From positions 1 to 64,000 of the forward strand of contig NZ_JARVSD010000028.1 in assembly GCF_030209445.1 (NCBI RefSeq): 64,000 nt of DNA. The letters run 5' to 3'. Both the position numbers and the translations under genes were made by a program. Shown here in pieces: positions 25,315 through 33,924 of this stretch. Every line of letters begins with the position of its first letter. Position 1 is the stretch's first letter. This stretch comes from Promicromonospora sp. MEB111 (lineage in GTDB: Bacteria > Actinomycetota > Actinomycetes > Actinomycetales > Cellulomonadaceae). The notes beneath the pieces were generated by a model. That model saw nothing but the letters and a program-made list of their open reading frames with translations. It was not told the origin of the DNA and searched no databases.

Positions 25315-26945
25315 GCGGCCGGCACCGGGTCGGCGTCGGCCGCGCGCCGCCGGGCGGCGTCGTCCGGCGGCGGGGCGGCGGCGGTCCGCGCGACCGAGAC
25401 CGCGACGGCCACGGCGAGCGCCGTCCCGGCGGCCGCCACCGCGCCGAGCACCGCGGCGGGGAACGGGTACCAGTGGCCGACGGCGGCCAGCGCGCTGCCG
25501 AGCGCGCCGGGGCCGTGCGCGGGCCACCAGTACAGGCGCCACACGTCGTACTGGTAGGCCAGGTGCATGCCCCCGGCGAGCACCAGCAGCGCCGTGGGCA
25601 CCGCCCGTCGCCACCGGGGTCGCAGGACGGCGGCGCCCGCGAGCGCGACGACCAGCAGTCCGACCAGGCCGGTGTAGAGGTAGCGGCCCTGCTGTGCGGC
25701 GCCGAGGTCACCGAACGCGGCGAACTGCTCCCAGGACCCGCGGGCGACGATCCCGGCCAGCGCGGGCACGGGGAACAGCAGCACGAGCGCGTCGAGGCGG
25801 GGCACCGGCCGCCGTGCCAGGGCGGCGGCGATCCCGGCGACGACGAGGACGAGCGCCACGCGCGCCGCCCACCAGGACGCGTCGTGCGCGCGGGCGGCGG
25901 CGTGGTCCTGGACGAAGAAGAGCGTGACCATGCGCTCGGCGAACCGCCCCAGCCAGGTGAGGCCGCCGTCGGACCAGCCGTGCACGGGGGTGAGGTCGGG
26001 CGGGGTGGCGTGGGTGCCGTGCGGCTGGAGCATCCCGTGGACCACCACGTTGCGCACCCACCACGCGATCCCCGGCACGGTGACGACGGCGACCACCAGC
26101 AGCGACGTCGCGGCCGACCGGACGCGGCCGCGGTAGCGCCACGCGGCGACGAGGTAGGCCAGGAGGATCCACGCGGGGAACATCAGCGCGAAGCCCTTGG
26201 TCAGCAGCGCGAGCGACGAGACGAGCCCGAGCAGCAGGGCCGTGCGGCGGGTGAGGTCGCCCGTGAGCACGCGGGTCACCAGCAGCGTGGCGCACGCGCC
26301 GAGGATCACCAGGAGGTTGTCGTTGTTGACGGCGGACTCGAGGTGCGTCAGCTCGGGGACGGCGAGGGGGGCCAGGGCCGCCGCGACCGGCAGGGGTTCG
26401 GGGAGGCGCAGCCTGCGCGCCGTCGCGAACAGGAGCAGCGGCAGCGGGAGCGCGAGCAGCGCGTTCCACCAGCGCAGGAGCAGCCAGACCTGGTCCAGCG
26501 GGGCGTCCTGCCACCCGGGCACCAGGCCCACGACGCCCGCGCCCAGCAGGTAGTACAGCGGCGGGTGCTGCACGAGCTGGTTGAACACCGGGGCCTCGTG
26601 GCCGTCGGGCCCCTGCGCCGTCAGGGCGGCGCCGCCGCCGGCCGCCCGGTACGACGGGCGCTCGCCGCGCGGCGGCACGTCGTCGCGGTCCGCGAGGTGC
26701 TGGGGCCCGTCCAGGCTGTCGGCGTCGACGAAGCCGCCCGCCGTCACGCCCTGGGTGACGTACGTGGTGCCCGGGCCGGGCCACGGCCAGGCGTCGCCCT
26801 GCCGCACCTGGAGCACGAGGTCCACGTGCTGGCGCTCGTCGGGCGAGCGGACGTTGGGGAAGACCGCGGTCTGGGCGAGCATGACGGCCAGGTGCAGGAG
26901 CACGATCAGCCACACGACGCCGGGGACCGCGCGGGGTCTGGACAC
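25311..26945 (-). CDS. DUF2142-like polytopic membrane protein (GT-C candidate)
   Basis: A 544-residue polytopic protein. TM helix 1 is near residues 9-28, followed by NVRSPDERQHVDLVLQVRQG and later LVQHPPLYYLLGAGVVG, then about 11 helices and a basic Ala-rich C-terminus (RRRAADADPVPAA). The same acidic loop and PPLYY motif mark the three DUF2142-like genes here as one family. The GTG at 26945 lies 6 bases downstream of TACCCT, so the message is probably leaderless. It is the first gene of a two-gene operon with the 23788-25314 gene. GT-C activity is inferred from fold and motif position. Confidence 0.83.
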   Translation of the reverse strand: MSRPRAVPGVVWLIVLLHLAVMLAQTAVFPNVRSPDERQHVDLVLQVRQGDAWPWPGPGTTYVTQGVTAGGFVDADSLDGPQHLADRDDVPPRGERPSYRAAGGGAALTAQGPDGHEAPVFNQLVQHPPLYYLLGAGVVGLVPGWQDAPLDQVWLLLRWWNALLALPLPLLLFATARRLRLPEPLPVAAALAPLAVPELTHLESAVNNDNLLVILGACATLLVTRVLTGDLTRRTALLLGLVSSLALLTKGFALMFPAWILLAYLVAAWRYRGRVRSAATSLLVVAVVTVPGIAWWVRNVVVHGMLQPHGTHATPPDLTPVHGWSDGGLTWLGRFAERMVTLFFVQDHAAARAHDASWWAARVALVLVVAGIAAALARRPVPRLDALVLLFPVPALAGIVARGSWEQFAAFGDLGAAQQGRYLYTGLVGLLVVALAGAAVLRPRWRRAVPTALLVLAGGMHLAYQYDVWRLYWWPAHGPGALGSALAAVGHWYPFPAAVLGAVAAAGTALAVAVAVSVARTAAAPPPDDAARRRAADADPVPAA

Positions 26946-26951
26946 GCGTGC

Positions 26952-26957
26952 AGGGTA
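26952..26957 (-). promoter_or_regulatory. Predicted -10 box (TACCCT), leaderless start of a DUF2142-like operon
   Basis: TACCCT on the minus strand ends 6 bases before the GTG at 26945. Confidence 0.5.
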
Positions 26958-27054
26958 GCCACGGCAGGTTGCCCCGGCCGGGTGCCCCCGGTCACGGCCG
27001 GGTAACAGTCATTCCTCGGCACCCAGTGTTCATGCCCTGGTCATGTGCCGCTCC

Positions 27055-27060
27055 TACGCT
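27055..27060 (+). promoter_or_regulatory. Possible -10 box (TACGCT) upstream of the GT2-GT4-flippase operon
   Basis: TACGCT would start transcription about 45 bases before the GT2 ATG at 27112. No clear -35 box; the sequence upstream has two TCATG repeats (27039 to 27054 area). Confidence 0.3.
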
Positions 27061-27111
27061 CGTGACGACAGTCACTGCTCCTCGGAACACTGCTCATCGA
27101 AAGCACAGGCC

Positions 27112-28191
27112 ATGAAGCTGTTCGTGCAGATTCCCTGCTTGAACGAGGAAGAGACCCTTCCTGACGTGCTTGCCACGATCCCCCGCAGCATCCCGGGGGT
27201 CGACGAGATCGAGATCCTGGTCGTCGACGACGGGTCCACGGACAACACCGTGGAAGTCGCGCGCCGCCTCGGCGTGCGCCACTTCGTGCGGCACACGAGG
27301 AACATGGGCCTGGCCCGGTCGTTCCGCGACGGCGTGGACTACGCGCTGCGGCACGGCGCGGACGTCGTGGTGAACACCGACGGCGACAACCAGTACCCGC
27401 AGGAACGGATCGGCGACCTGGTGCTGCCCGTGGTCCTCGGGAACGCCGACATCGTGATCGCCGACCGGCAGACCGCCACCATCGCGCACTTCTCCCCGCT
27501 CAAGAAGCTGCTGCAGCAGGCGGGCAGCGCGGTGGTGAACTTCGCCGCCGGGACCGACCTGCCCGACGCGGCGAGCGGGTTCCGCGCCTACTCGCGCGCG
27601 GCGCTGCTGCGGCTCAACGTCGTCACGCAGTTCAGCTACTGCATGGAGACGATCATCCAGGCCGGGCACAAGCGGCTGCGGATCGCGAGCCTGCCGGTCA
27701 CCACCAACCCGAAGACCCGCGAGTCCCGGCTCTTCACGAGCATGTGGCAGCACATCGCCAAGTCGGCCCAGGCCATCAGTCGGTCCTACGTGATGTTCAA
27801 GCCCCACACGGTGTTCGTCACGCTCGGGCTCCTGTTCGCGCTCGGCGCCGCGCTCCCGTTCGGCCGGTACGCGCTGCTCCTCGCCACGGGAACCGCGGGG
27901 CAGCACCTCCAGTCGATCGTGCTCGGGGCGACGTCGCTGGTCGGGGCGCTGCTCAGCTTCGCCCTGCTCGTGCTGGCCGACCTCCAGCGCACCAACCGCG
28001 TGCTGCTCGAGGAGACGCTGGAGCGACTCAAGGAGGTGCAGTACGGCACGACGGCGGGACCCGCCCTGCCCGGCGCGCCGCAGAACGGCCGGCCCTCGGG
28101 CGGCAACCTGCCCGGGCCGGTCGACCGGTCCGCCGGCCCGGCCCGGCCCGTGGGGCCGGGACTCGCGGACGTCCCCGCGGGCGTGCAGTGA
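27112..28191 (+). CDS. Glycosyltransferase family 2 (polyprenyl-phosphate glycosyltransferase type)
   Basis: A 359-residue GT2. The GT-A domain (1-230) starts FVQIPCLNEEETLPDVL and carries the nucleotide-sugar site ILVVDDGSTDNT and the metal-binding VVNTDGDNQYP (DGD). These are the blocks of dolichyl/undecaprenyl-phosphate mannose or glucose synthases (DPM1/GtrB). Two TM helices (about 235-255 and 275-300) and a Pro/Gly-rich tail follow. Such enzymes charge polyprenyl phosphate with one sugar, the donor that GT-C enzymes use, matching the three DUF2142-like genes alongside. ATG at 27112; weak ribosome-binding site. Stop overlaps the next start (GTGA). Confidence 0.88.
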   Translation: MKLFVQIPCLNEEETLPDVLATIPRSIPGVDEIEILVVDDGSTDNTVEVARRLGVRHFVRHTRNMGLARSFRDGVDYALRHGADVVVNTDGDNQYPQERIGDLVLPVVLGNADIVIADRQTATIAHFSPLKKLLQQAGSAVVNFAAGTDLPDAASGFRAYSRAALLRLNVVTQFSYCMETIIQAGHKRLRIASLPVTTNPKTRESRLFTSMWQHIAKSAQAISRSYVMFKPHTVFVTLGLLFALGAALPFGRYALLLATGTAGQHLQSIVLGATSLVGALLSFALLVLADLQRTNRVLLEETLERLKEVQYGTTAGPALPGAPQNGRPSGGNLPGPVDRSAGPARPVGPGLADVPAGVQ

Positions 28192-29303
28192 TCACCTTCG
28201 GCACGTACGACGCCGCACGACACCCGCGCACCGCCGTCCTGGTCGCCGGGCTGCGCGCCCACGGGGTCAAGGTCACCGAGCTGAACCGGCCCCTCGGCCT
28301 CTCCACCGCCGAACGGGTCCGGATGCTGCAGCAGCCCTGGCGGCTGCCCGTCCTCGCCGCCCGCCTGCTGCGGTGCTGGGCCGCGCTGATCGGCGACGCC
28401 GTGCGGCACCGGCGGGCGGAGGGCCGGCCCGAGGCGGTGCTCGTGGGGTACCTGGGCCACTTCGACGTGCTCCTGGCCCGCCTCCTGTTCCCGCGGTCCG
28501 TCGTGGTGCTCGACCACCTCGTCTCCGCCGGGGACACCGCCGCCGACCGCGGGGCCGCCGGCCTGCGCGTCCGGCTGCTGACCGGGCTCGACCGGCTGGC
28601 CGTCGCGTGCGCCGACGTGGTGGTCACCGACACCGACGAGCACCGGCGGATGCTCCCCGACCCGGACCAGGGCGTGGTCGTGCTGGTCGGCGCCCCGGAC
28701 GAGTGGCGGACGGCGGGGGAGACCCCGCCGCCGGCGCCGGCGTCCGGACCGGGCGGCGAGCACCACCTGTCCGTCGTCTTCTTCGGGCTGTACACCCCGC
28801 TGCAGGGCGCGCCCGTCATCGCCGAGGCGGTGCGCGACGCCGTCGCGGCGGGCGCACCCCTGCGCGTCACGATGGTCGGCGCCGGCCAGGACCTGCCCCG
28901 CACCCGCGAGATCCTGGCGGGCACGCCGGGCGTGACCTGGCACGACTGGGTCGAGCCCGGCGAGCTGCCCGCCCTGGTCGCCGCGCACGACGTCTGCCTC
29001 GGCATCTTCAGCGACACCCCGAAGGGCCTGCGCGTGGTGCCCAACAAGGTGTACCAGGGCCTCGCGGCCGGCTGCGTCGTGGTCACCTCGGACACCCCGC
29101 CGCAGCGCCGCGCGCTCGGGGAGAGCGTCGAGCTGGTCCCGGCGGCCGACGCCGCGGCGCTCGCGGCCGAGCTCGTCGGCCTGGGCGACCCGGCGGCGCT
29201 GTCGGCCACCCGGGAGCGGGCCGCGCGCGGCCGCGACCGGATCCGGCCCCAGGTGGTGACCGAGCCGCTGGTGGCCGAGCTGCGGCGCCGGGGCGCGCTG
29301 TGA
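28188..29303 (+). CDS. Glycosyltransferase (GT4/GT-B type)
   Basis: A 371-residue GT-B enzyme. The N-terminal half is Rossmann-like: TFGTYDAARHPRTAVLVAGL (residues 3-22), then VLVGYLGHFDVLLARLLF. The C-terminal half has the donor-binding strand VVFFGLYTPLQGAPVIAEA, a TPGVTWHDWVEP block and the E-x7-E-like region LGIFSDTPKGLRVVPNKVYQGLA, characteristic of GT4. The GTG at 28188 overlaps the GT2 stop. Cytosolic or membrane-peripheral enzyme adding one sugar, donor not predictable. The operon with GT2 and a flippase-like protein argues for a lipid-linked intermediate. Confidence 0.85.
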   Translation: MITFGTYDAARHPRTAVLVAGLRAHGVKVTELNRPLGLSTAERVRMLQQPWRLPVLAARLLRCWAALIGDAVRHRRAEGRPEAVLVGYLGHFDVLLARLLFPRSVVVLDHLVSAGDTAADRGAAGLRVRLLTGLDRLAVACADVVVTDTDEHRRMLPDPDQGVVVLVGAPDEWRTAGETPPPAPASGPGGEHHLSVVFFGLYTPLQGAPVIAEAVRDAVAAGAPLRVTMVGAGQDLPRTREILAGTPGVTWHDWVEPGELPALVAAHDVCLGIFSDTPKGLRVVPNKVYQGLAAGCVVVTSDTPPQRRALGESVELVPAADAAALAAELVGLGDPAALSATRERAARGRDRIRPQVVTEPLVAELRRRGAL

Positions 29304-30259
29304 CCGGAGGGCCGGGTGCGCTCGCGATGGTCCGCTCGCGCTGGGTGCGGTGGGGCTTTCTCGCCGTCGCCCTGACGCTCGCGCTCTGGTACGTGGTCGC
29401 CCACCGCGACGCGCTGGTGCGGGCCGCGGCCGGGCTGTCCGCGGCCGAGGTGGCGGTCGTCGTCGTCCTCGGGGTGGCGTACGTGTGGTGCACGCTGCTG
29501 GCGTGGCGCGCGGTCCTGGCCGACCTGGGCTCGCCGCTGCCGCTGCGCGGCGCCGTCGCGGTGTTCGGCACCAGCCAGCTCGGCAAGTACGTGCCGGGCG
29601 GGGTGTGGAACGTCGTGGCCGCCGCCGAGGTAGGCGCCGGGCACGGCGTGCCGCGCGCCCGGTCGGCGGCCGCGATGCTGGTGGCCGTCGCGGTCTCGGT
29701 CGCCTCGGGCGCGGCGGTGGGCGCGGTGGCACTCCCGCTCCTCTCCGCGGATGCGCTCGGCGTGTGGTCCTGGGTGGTGTGGGCCGCGCCCGCGGTCGTG
29801 GTGGTCCTCGCACCGCCCGTGCTGAACCGCCTGATCGCGCTGGCCCTCCGGGTCGCCCGGCGCGGCGCGCCCGAGCGGCCGATGACCTGGGGCGGCCTGG
29901 GCCGCGCCGCCGGGTGGTCGGTGGCCGGCTGGCTGGTGGCGGGGCTGCAGCTCTGGGTGCTCTGCCTGGGGCTGGGCCTGCCCCCGACCGCCCGGACGTT
30001 CGCCCTGGCGACGGGCGGCTGGGCGCTCGCCTGGACCGCCGGACTCCTGTTCGTGGTCGCGCCGGCGGGTGCGGGCGTGCGGGAGGTGGTGCTCGCGGCG
30101 GTGCTCGCCGGGGTGCTGCCGGGGCCTGCCGCAGGGCTCGCGGTGCTCGTCAGCCGGGTGGTCCTGACCCTGGTCGACCTGGCGTTCGCGGGCGCGGGGC
30201 TGCTGCTCGCGCGTGCCGCCGGACGAATTGGTGCCGGATCACCGCCGTTACGCCCGTGA
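29300..30259 (+). CDS. Flippase-like (lysylphosphatidylglycerol synthase TM-domain, UPF0104) membrane protein
   Basis: A 319-residue protein of about eight TM helices from the family that includes the membrane half of MprF. Diagnostic block: AVFGTSQLGKYVPGGVWNV, the GK-x-(L/V)PGG-type signature of this superfamily. The GTG at 29300 overlaps the GT4 stop (GTGA); an in-frame ATG ten codons on is possible. It is the third gene of a coupled GT2-GT4-flippase set. Members of this family are proposed to flip or modify lipids, so it may move the lipid-linked glycan produced by the two transferases (inference). Confidence 0.83.
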   Translation: MTGGPGALAMVRSRWVRWGFLAVALTLALWYVVAHRDALVRAAAGLSAAEVAVVVVLGVAYVWCTLLAWRAVLADLGSPLPLRGAVAVFGTSQLGKYVPGGVWNVVAAAEVGAGHGVPRARSAAAMLVAVAVSVASGAAVGAVALPLLSADALGVWSWVVWAAPAVVVVLAPPVLNRLIALALRVARRGAPERPMTWGGLGRAAGWSVAGWLVAGLQLWVLCLGLGLPPTARTFALATGGWALAWTAGLLFVVAPAGAGVREVVLAAVLAGVLPGPAAGLAVLVSRVVLTLVDLAFAGAGLLLARAAGRIGAGSPPLRP

Positions 30260-30299
30260 ATGCCCGGCGTGTTCGGCACGTCCTACCCGGTCAGCGGCG

Positions 30300-30305
30300 T
30301 AGTCT
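30300..30305 (+). promoter_or_regulatory. Predicted -10 box (TAGTCT), leaderless start of the DUF3499 gene
   Basis: TAGTCT ends 6 bases before the GTG at 30312 with no ribosome-binding site between. Confidence 0.5.
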
Positions 30306-30311
30306 CGGCGC

Positions 30312-30674
30312 GTGAGATCGGTGAGACAGTGTTCGCGCTCGGCCTGCACCAATGCGGCCGTGGCGACGCTCACGTACGTGTACGCGGACTCGACCGCGGT
30401 CTTGGGTCCGCTGGCGCACCTGGCCGAGCCCCACAGCTACGACCTGTGCGCGGAGCACGCCGAACGGCTGACCGCGCCGCGCGGGTGGGAGGTGGTGCGC
30501 CTCATGCCCGAGTTCGAGGACGCGGGGCCGAGCCCCGACGACCTGTCCGCGCTGGCCGACGCCGTGCGCGAGGCCGGCCGCCGGCGCCGTCCGGCAGAGC
30601 CGCCCACGGTGACCGAGACGGCGCGCCGCGGCCACCTCCGGGTCCTGCGCGCGGACGACGACAACTCCGCCTGA
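30312..30674 (+). CDS. DUF3499 family protein
   Basis: A 120-residue protein conserved in actinobacteria beside manB. It has a probable zinc site built from CSRSAC (C7 and C12) near the N-terminus and a further cysteine and histidine in YDLCAEHAERL. This is followed by PRGWEVVRLMPEFE and a charged tail. Function unknown; the zinc-ribbon-like layout suggests a nucleic-acid or protein adaptor. In M. tuberculosis the counterpart is Rv3258c, between Rv3259 and manB, from memory. The GTG start fits a leaderless message. A perfect palindrome separates it from the convergent manA. Confidence 0.88.
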   Translation: MRSVRQCSRSACTNAAVATLTYVYADSTAVLGPLAHLAEPHSYDLCAEHAERLTAPRGWEVVRLMPEFEDAGPSPDDLSALADAVREAGRRRRPAEPPTVTETARRGHLRVLRADDDNSA

Positions 30675-30684
30675 GCTCCCGTCA

Positions 30685-30730
30685 CGTGTCAGACGTACAG
30701 GTCACCGGAGTGACCTGTACGTCTGACACG
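30685..30730. terminator. Perfect inverted repeat between convergent genes (TGTCAGAC family)
   Basis: 21-base exact arms, loop CGGA. The left arm begins CGTGTCAGACGTACAG; the right arm ends GTCTGACACG. It sits between DUF3499 (+) and manA (-). The inner arm sequence GACGTACAGGTCAC is shared with the palindrome at 50355. Confidence 0.8.
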
Positions 30731-30746
30731 GAACGGCGGAAGGGGA

Positions 30747-31997
30747 TCAGGGGACCCAGGCGCAGACCGCGTGGCCCGCTCCGGTCAGCTCCAGGTTGCC
30801 GGCGTCGTGCGGCACGAAGACCGACTCGCCCTGGGCCAGGCGCTGCGGCCCCTCCTCGGACCGGTCCGCCGTGAGCACCAGCTCGCCGTCCAGGCACAGC
30901 AGGATGCGCGGCCCCGTCGCGGGCAGCGCCACGGGCTCGCCCGGGTCGACGTCGGCCGTGGTCAGCGCGAACTCCGTGACCGGGACGCGGTAGGTGTGCA
31001 CCTGCCCGCGGCTGCCCGCCGTCGTCACCTCGGGGGCGGACGGCTGCTGCGGGGCGAACACGGTGCACGCGACGAGGTTCTCCTCGTCCACGAGCTTGGT
31101 GGTCAGGCCCGCACGGAGCACGTTGTCGGAGCTGGCCATGATCTCGATGCCCACGCCGGACAGGTAGGCGTGCACCACGCCGGCGGGCGTGAACGCCGCC
31201 TCGCCCGGCTCCAGCGAGAACCGGTTGAGCATGAGGGACGCGATGGCGCCCGGGTCGCCGGGGTGCTGCTCGGCGAGGTCGATCACCGTGCGGTCGGCGC
31301 GCTCGAACGGGGAGCCGGCCGCCAGGCGGGCCCGGACCGAGCCGAGGGTCGCCTCGATGTCGGCGGCGCAGGCCTCGTCGGCGCGCGCGGACAGCAGGTG
31401 GTTGAACGCCTCGCGCATGCCGTCGTGGCTGCGGTCGTGCAGCAGGGCGGCCCGCACGCTCGCGACCATCTCACCCGACAGGCCCTCCAGCACGTCGAGG
31501 ATGGTGCGCGGCGTGCGGAAGCCCGCCAGCCCCTCGAACTGCGAGAGGGCGACGATCATCTCGGGCTTGTGCTGGTCGTCCTTGAACGACCGCTTCGGCG
31601 AGGTCAGCGGCATCCCGGCCTTGTTCTCGCGCGCGAAGCCCTCCCGGGCCTGCCGCGGCGAGGGGTGCACCTGCAGCGACAGCGCCTTGCCGGCGGCCAG
31701 CACCTTGAGCAGGTACGGCAGGCGCGGCCCGAACTGCTCCGCGACCCGGTGGCCGAGCGTCTGCACGGGCGCCTCGCGGACCAGGCGGTCGAGGGCGACG
31801 TGGTCGACCTCGCCGTCGCGCGTGATCGCGCTGACCGACGGCGCGCTGGTGTGCGCGCCGAGCCACATCTCCGCCTGCGGCTCACCGTCCGGTTCCGCGC
31901 GGAGCAGGTGCGGGATCGCGTCGACGGATCCCCAGTCGTACCGCTGGATCGTGTTGGTCAGCGGGAGCGGGGCGTGGAACTGGGCAATCGCAAGCAC
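30747..31997 (-). CDS. manA: Mannose-6-phosphate isomerase, class I
   Basis: A 416-residue zinc enzyme interconverting fructose-6-phosphate and mannose-6-phosphate, the entry to GDP-mannose. Zinc-site and signature blocks are visible: MWLGAHTSAP, SLQVHPSPRQAREGF, KPEMIVALSQFEGLAGFR and the long TPAGVVHAYLSGVGIEIMAS block. The GTG at 31997 has TATCCT 6 bases upstream (leaderless). Divergent from manB with 180 bp between. Besides wall mannans, mannose-6-phosphate could be the acceptor for a Kdn-type NeuB, so this gene may also feed the nonulosonic acid genes (inference). Confidence 0.95.
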   Translation of the reverse strand: MLAIAQFHAPLPLTNTIQRYDWGSVDAIPHLLRAEPDGEPQAEMWLGAHTSAPSVSAITRDGEVDHVALDRLVREAPVQTLGHRVAEQFGPRLPYLLKVLAAGKALSLQVHPSPRQAREGFARENKAGMPLTSPKRSFKDDQHKPEMIVALSQFEGLAGFRTPRTILDVLEGLSGEMVASVRAALLHDRSHDGMREAFNHLLSARADEACAADIEATLGSVRARLAAGSPFERADRTVIDLAEQHPGDPGAIASLMLNRFSLEPGEAAFTPAGVVHAYLSGVGIEIMASSDNVLRAGLTTKLVDEENLVACTVFAPQQPSAPEVTTAGSRGQVHTYRVPVTEFALTTADVDPGEPVALPATGPRILLCLDGELVLTADRSEEGPQRLAQGESVFVPHDAGNLELTGAGHAVCAWVP

Positions 31998-32003
31998 CGC
32001 GCA

Positions 32004-32009
32004 AGGATA
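32004..32009 (-). promoter_or_regulatory. Predicted -10 box (TATCCT), leaderless start of manA
   Basis: TATCCT on the minus strand ends 6 bases before the manA GTG at 31997. Confidence 0.5.
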
Positions 32010-32165
32010 ACCGTACGAAACATCCGGTTCCTGGACAGGATGCGGGGACGCCGTGCGGGGACGAGGTGGGCGACGTGCCGCGACGCGCGGCGGCGGCCCG
32101 CGGTCGGGGCACCCCTACCCGCAGATCGGGGGCACCCCTGATCGCGGTGGGCCGCCCGGGTTCCG

Positions 32166-32171
32166 TAGGCT
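32166..32171 (+). promoter_or_regulatory. Predicted -10 box (TAGGCT), leaderless start of manB
   Basis: TAGGCT ends 6 bases before the manB GTG at 32178; no ribosome-binding site between. Confidence 0.5.
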
Positions 32172-32177
32172 GGCGGC

Positions 32178-33683
32178 GTGGCCATCGACCTGAGCACCCT
32201 CGTCAAGGCGTACGACGTACGCGGTGTTGTTCCCGACCAGCTCTCCCCGCACGTGGCGCAGGCCCTGGGGGCCGCGTTCGCCCGGGTGGTCGTGCTCGCG
32301 GACGCCGCGGCCGGCTCCACGGACGGCGACGACGGCGCCGGCGGCGACCCGGCCGCCCGCCCCGCCATGGTGATCGGCCGGGACATGCGCGACTCCGGTC
32401 CGGAGCTGGTGGACGCGTTCGCCCGGGGGGTGACCGACCAGGGCGTGGACGTGACGCTGATCGGGCTGTGCTCCACCGACGGGCTCTACTTCGCGTCGGG
32501 GCGGCTGGACGTGCCGGGCGCGATGTTCACCGCGAGCCACAACCCGGCGCGCTACAACGGCATCAAGCTGTGCCGCTCCGGCGCGCGCCCGGTGGGGCAG
32601 GAGACCGGCCTGGCTCAGGTCCGGGAGCTGGCGCAGGGTTACCTGGACGGCGGGCTCCCGGAGCCGGTGGCCGGGCCCGGCCGGGTCACCGAGCAGGACG
32701 TGCTCGCCGACTACGCGGGGTTCCTGCGGGAGCTGGTGGACCTGTCGCAGGTGCGGCCGCTGAAGGTGGTCGTGGACGCGGGCAACGGCATGGGCGGCCT
32801 GACGGTCCCCGCCGTCCTGGGGGACGCCGCGGGCCTGGCGGGGCTGCCGCTGGAGGTGGTGCCGCTGTTCTTCGAGCTGGACGGCACGTTCCCCAACCAC
32901 GAGGCCAACCCGCTGGAGCCGGCCAACCTGATCGACCTGCAGGCCGCGGTCGTGGCGAACGAGGCGGACCTGGGGCTCGCGTTCGACGGCGACGCCGACC
33001 GGTGCTTCGTGGTGGACGAGCGCGGCGGCGCCGTCTCGCCGTCGGCCATCACGGCGCTGGTCGGGCTCGCGGAGGTGACCAAGGAGCTGGCCGCGGGCCG
33101 CACGCCGACGGTCATCCACAACCTGATCACCTCCCACGCGGTCCCGGACCTGCTGTCCGCGGCGGGCGCTCAGACCGTGCGCACCCGGGTGGGGCACTCG
33201 TTCATCAAGGCGCAGATGGCGGAGCACGACGCGGTGTTCGGCGGGGAGCACTCGGCGCACTACTACTTCCGCGAGTTCTGGTTCGCGGACACCGGGATGC
33301 TGGCCGCGCTGCACGTGCTGGCCGCGCTCGGGTCGCAGGACCACACGATGTCGGAGCTGGCCGAGATGTTCGAGCCGTACGTCGGCTCGGGCGAGATCAA
33401 CTCGACGGTGCCGGACGCCGCCGCGGCGACCGAGCGGGTGCTGGACGCCTACCGGGCGGCGTACCCGGGGATCGTGGTGGACACGCTGGACGGGGTGACG
33501 GTCTCGCACTGGGAGTCGCACCCGCAGTGGTGGTTCAACCTGCGCGCGTCCAACACCGAGCCGCTGCTGCGGCTGAACGTCGAGGCCGCCGACCAGGACA
33601 TCATGGAGAAGGTGCGCGACGACGTCCTGTCGCTCGTGCGTGATCCGGCCGCCGAGCCGGGCGAGGGAGAAGAGACACCGTGA
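32178..33683 (+). CDS. manB: Phosphomannomutase/phosphoglucomutase
   Basis: A 501-residue alpha-D-phosphohexomutase converting mannose-6-phosphate to mannose-1-phosphate. The active-site phosphoserine is S120 in FTASHNPARYNGIK. The Mg-binding loop is FDGDADRC, and the sugar-specificity loop GGEHSAHYYFRE is of the PMM/PGM type. The phosphate-binding region is RASNTEPLLRLNVE near the C-terminus. An Asp/Gly/Ala insertion at about residues 44-62 is unusual. GTG start, leaderless promoter. It overlaps the Trm112-like gene by 4 bases. It provides precursors for mannosylated glycolipids or wall glycans. Confidence 0.95.
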   Translation: MAIDLSTLVKAYDVRGVVPDQLSPHVAQALGAAFARVVVLADAAAGSTDGDDGAGGDPAARPAMVIGRDMRDSGPELVDAFARGVTDQGVDVTLIGLCSTDGLYFASGRLDVPGAMFTASHNPARYNGIKLCRSGARPVGQETGLAQVRELAQGYLDGGLPEPVAGPGRVTEQDVLADYAGFLRELVDLSQVRPLKVVVDAGNGMGGLTVPAVLGDAAGLAGLPLEVVPLFFELDGTFPNHEANPLEPANLIDLQAAVVANEADLGLAFDGDADRCFVVDERGGAVSPSAITALVGLAEVTKELAAGRTPTVIHNLITSHAVPDLLSAAGAQTVRTRVGHSFIKAQMAEHDAVFGGEHSAHYYFREFWFADTGMLAALHVLAALGSQDHTMSELAEMFEPYVGSGEINSTVPDAAAATERVLDAYRAAYPGIVVDTLDGVTVSHWESHPQWWFNLRASNTEPLLRLNVEAADQDIMEKVRDDVLSLVRDPAAEPGEGEETP

Positions 33684-33880
33684 GCACTGCCAAGACCGAG
33701 GCGCTGGAGCCGTGGGTGCGCGAGATCCTGCGCTGCCCCGTGACCGGGGCGACCCTGACGGACGGCGTCGGGCCCGGCGGCGAGCCGGAGCTGCACTCGA
33801 CCGACGCCGAGCGGCCGCTGGCCTACCCCGTGCGCGACGGCATCCCGGTGCTGCTGGAGTCGGACGCCCGCCCGCTCTGA
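33680..33880 (+). CDS. Trm112-like (UPF0434) small protein
   Basis: A 66-residue protein of the Trm112/UPF0434 type, with WVREILRCPVTGATL and LAYPVRDGIPVLLESDARPL. Only one cysteine of the usual zinc-binding set is present (RCPVTG), so it probably does not bind zinc as yeast Trm112 does. Family members act as small activator partners of methyltransferases, but no partner gene is nearby. The GTG overlaps the manB stop (GTGA). This pairing is a fixed feature of actinobacterial manB loci as far as I recall. Confidence 0.85.
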   Translation: MSTAKTEALEPWVREILRCPVTGATLTDGVGPGGEPELHSTDAERPLAYPVRDGIPVLLESDARPL

Positions 33881-33901
33881 GCGGCCGGTCGGGCCGAGCA
33901 G

Positions 33902-33924
33902 CCGGCCGGGCTCAGCCCGGCCGG
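33902..33924. terminator. Hairpin at convergent gene ends, loop contains a stop codon
   Basis: Perfect 10-base arms (CCGGCCGGGC / GCCCGGCCGG) with loop TCA. The loop is the complement of the stop codon of the SpoIID-like gene. It can act for both the manB operon (+) and the SpoIID-like gene (-). Confidence 0.55.

Noticed and set aside
22256-25711. Long frames on both strands across the DUF2142-like genes
   Set aside because: They are Arg/Ala/Gly-rich shadows; the three accepted frames contain the family motifs and hydrophobic helices.
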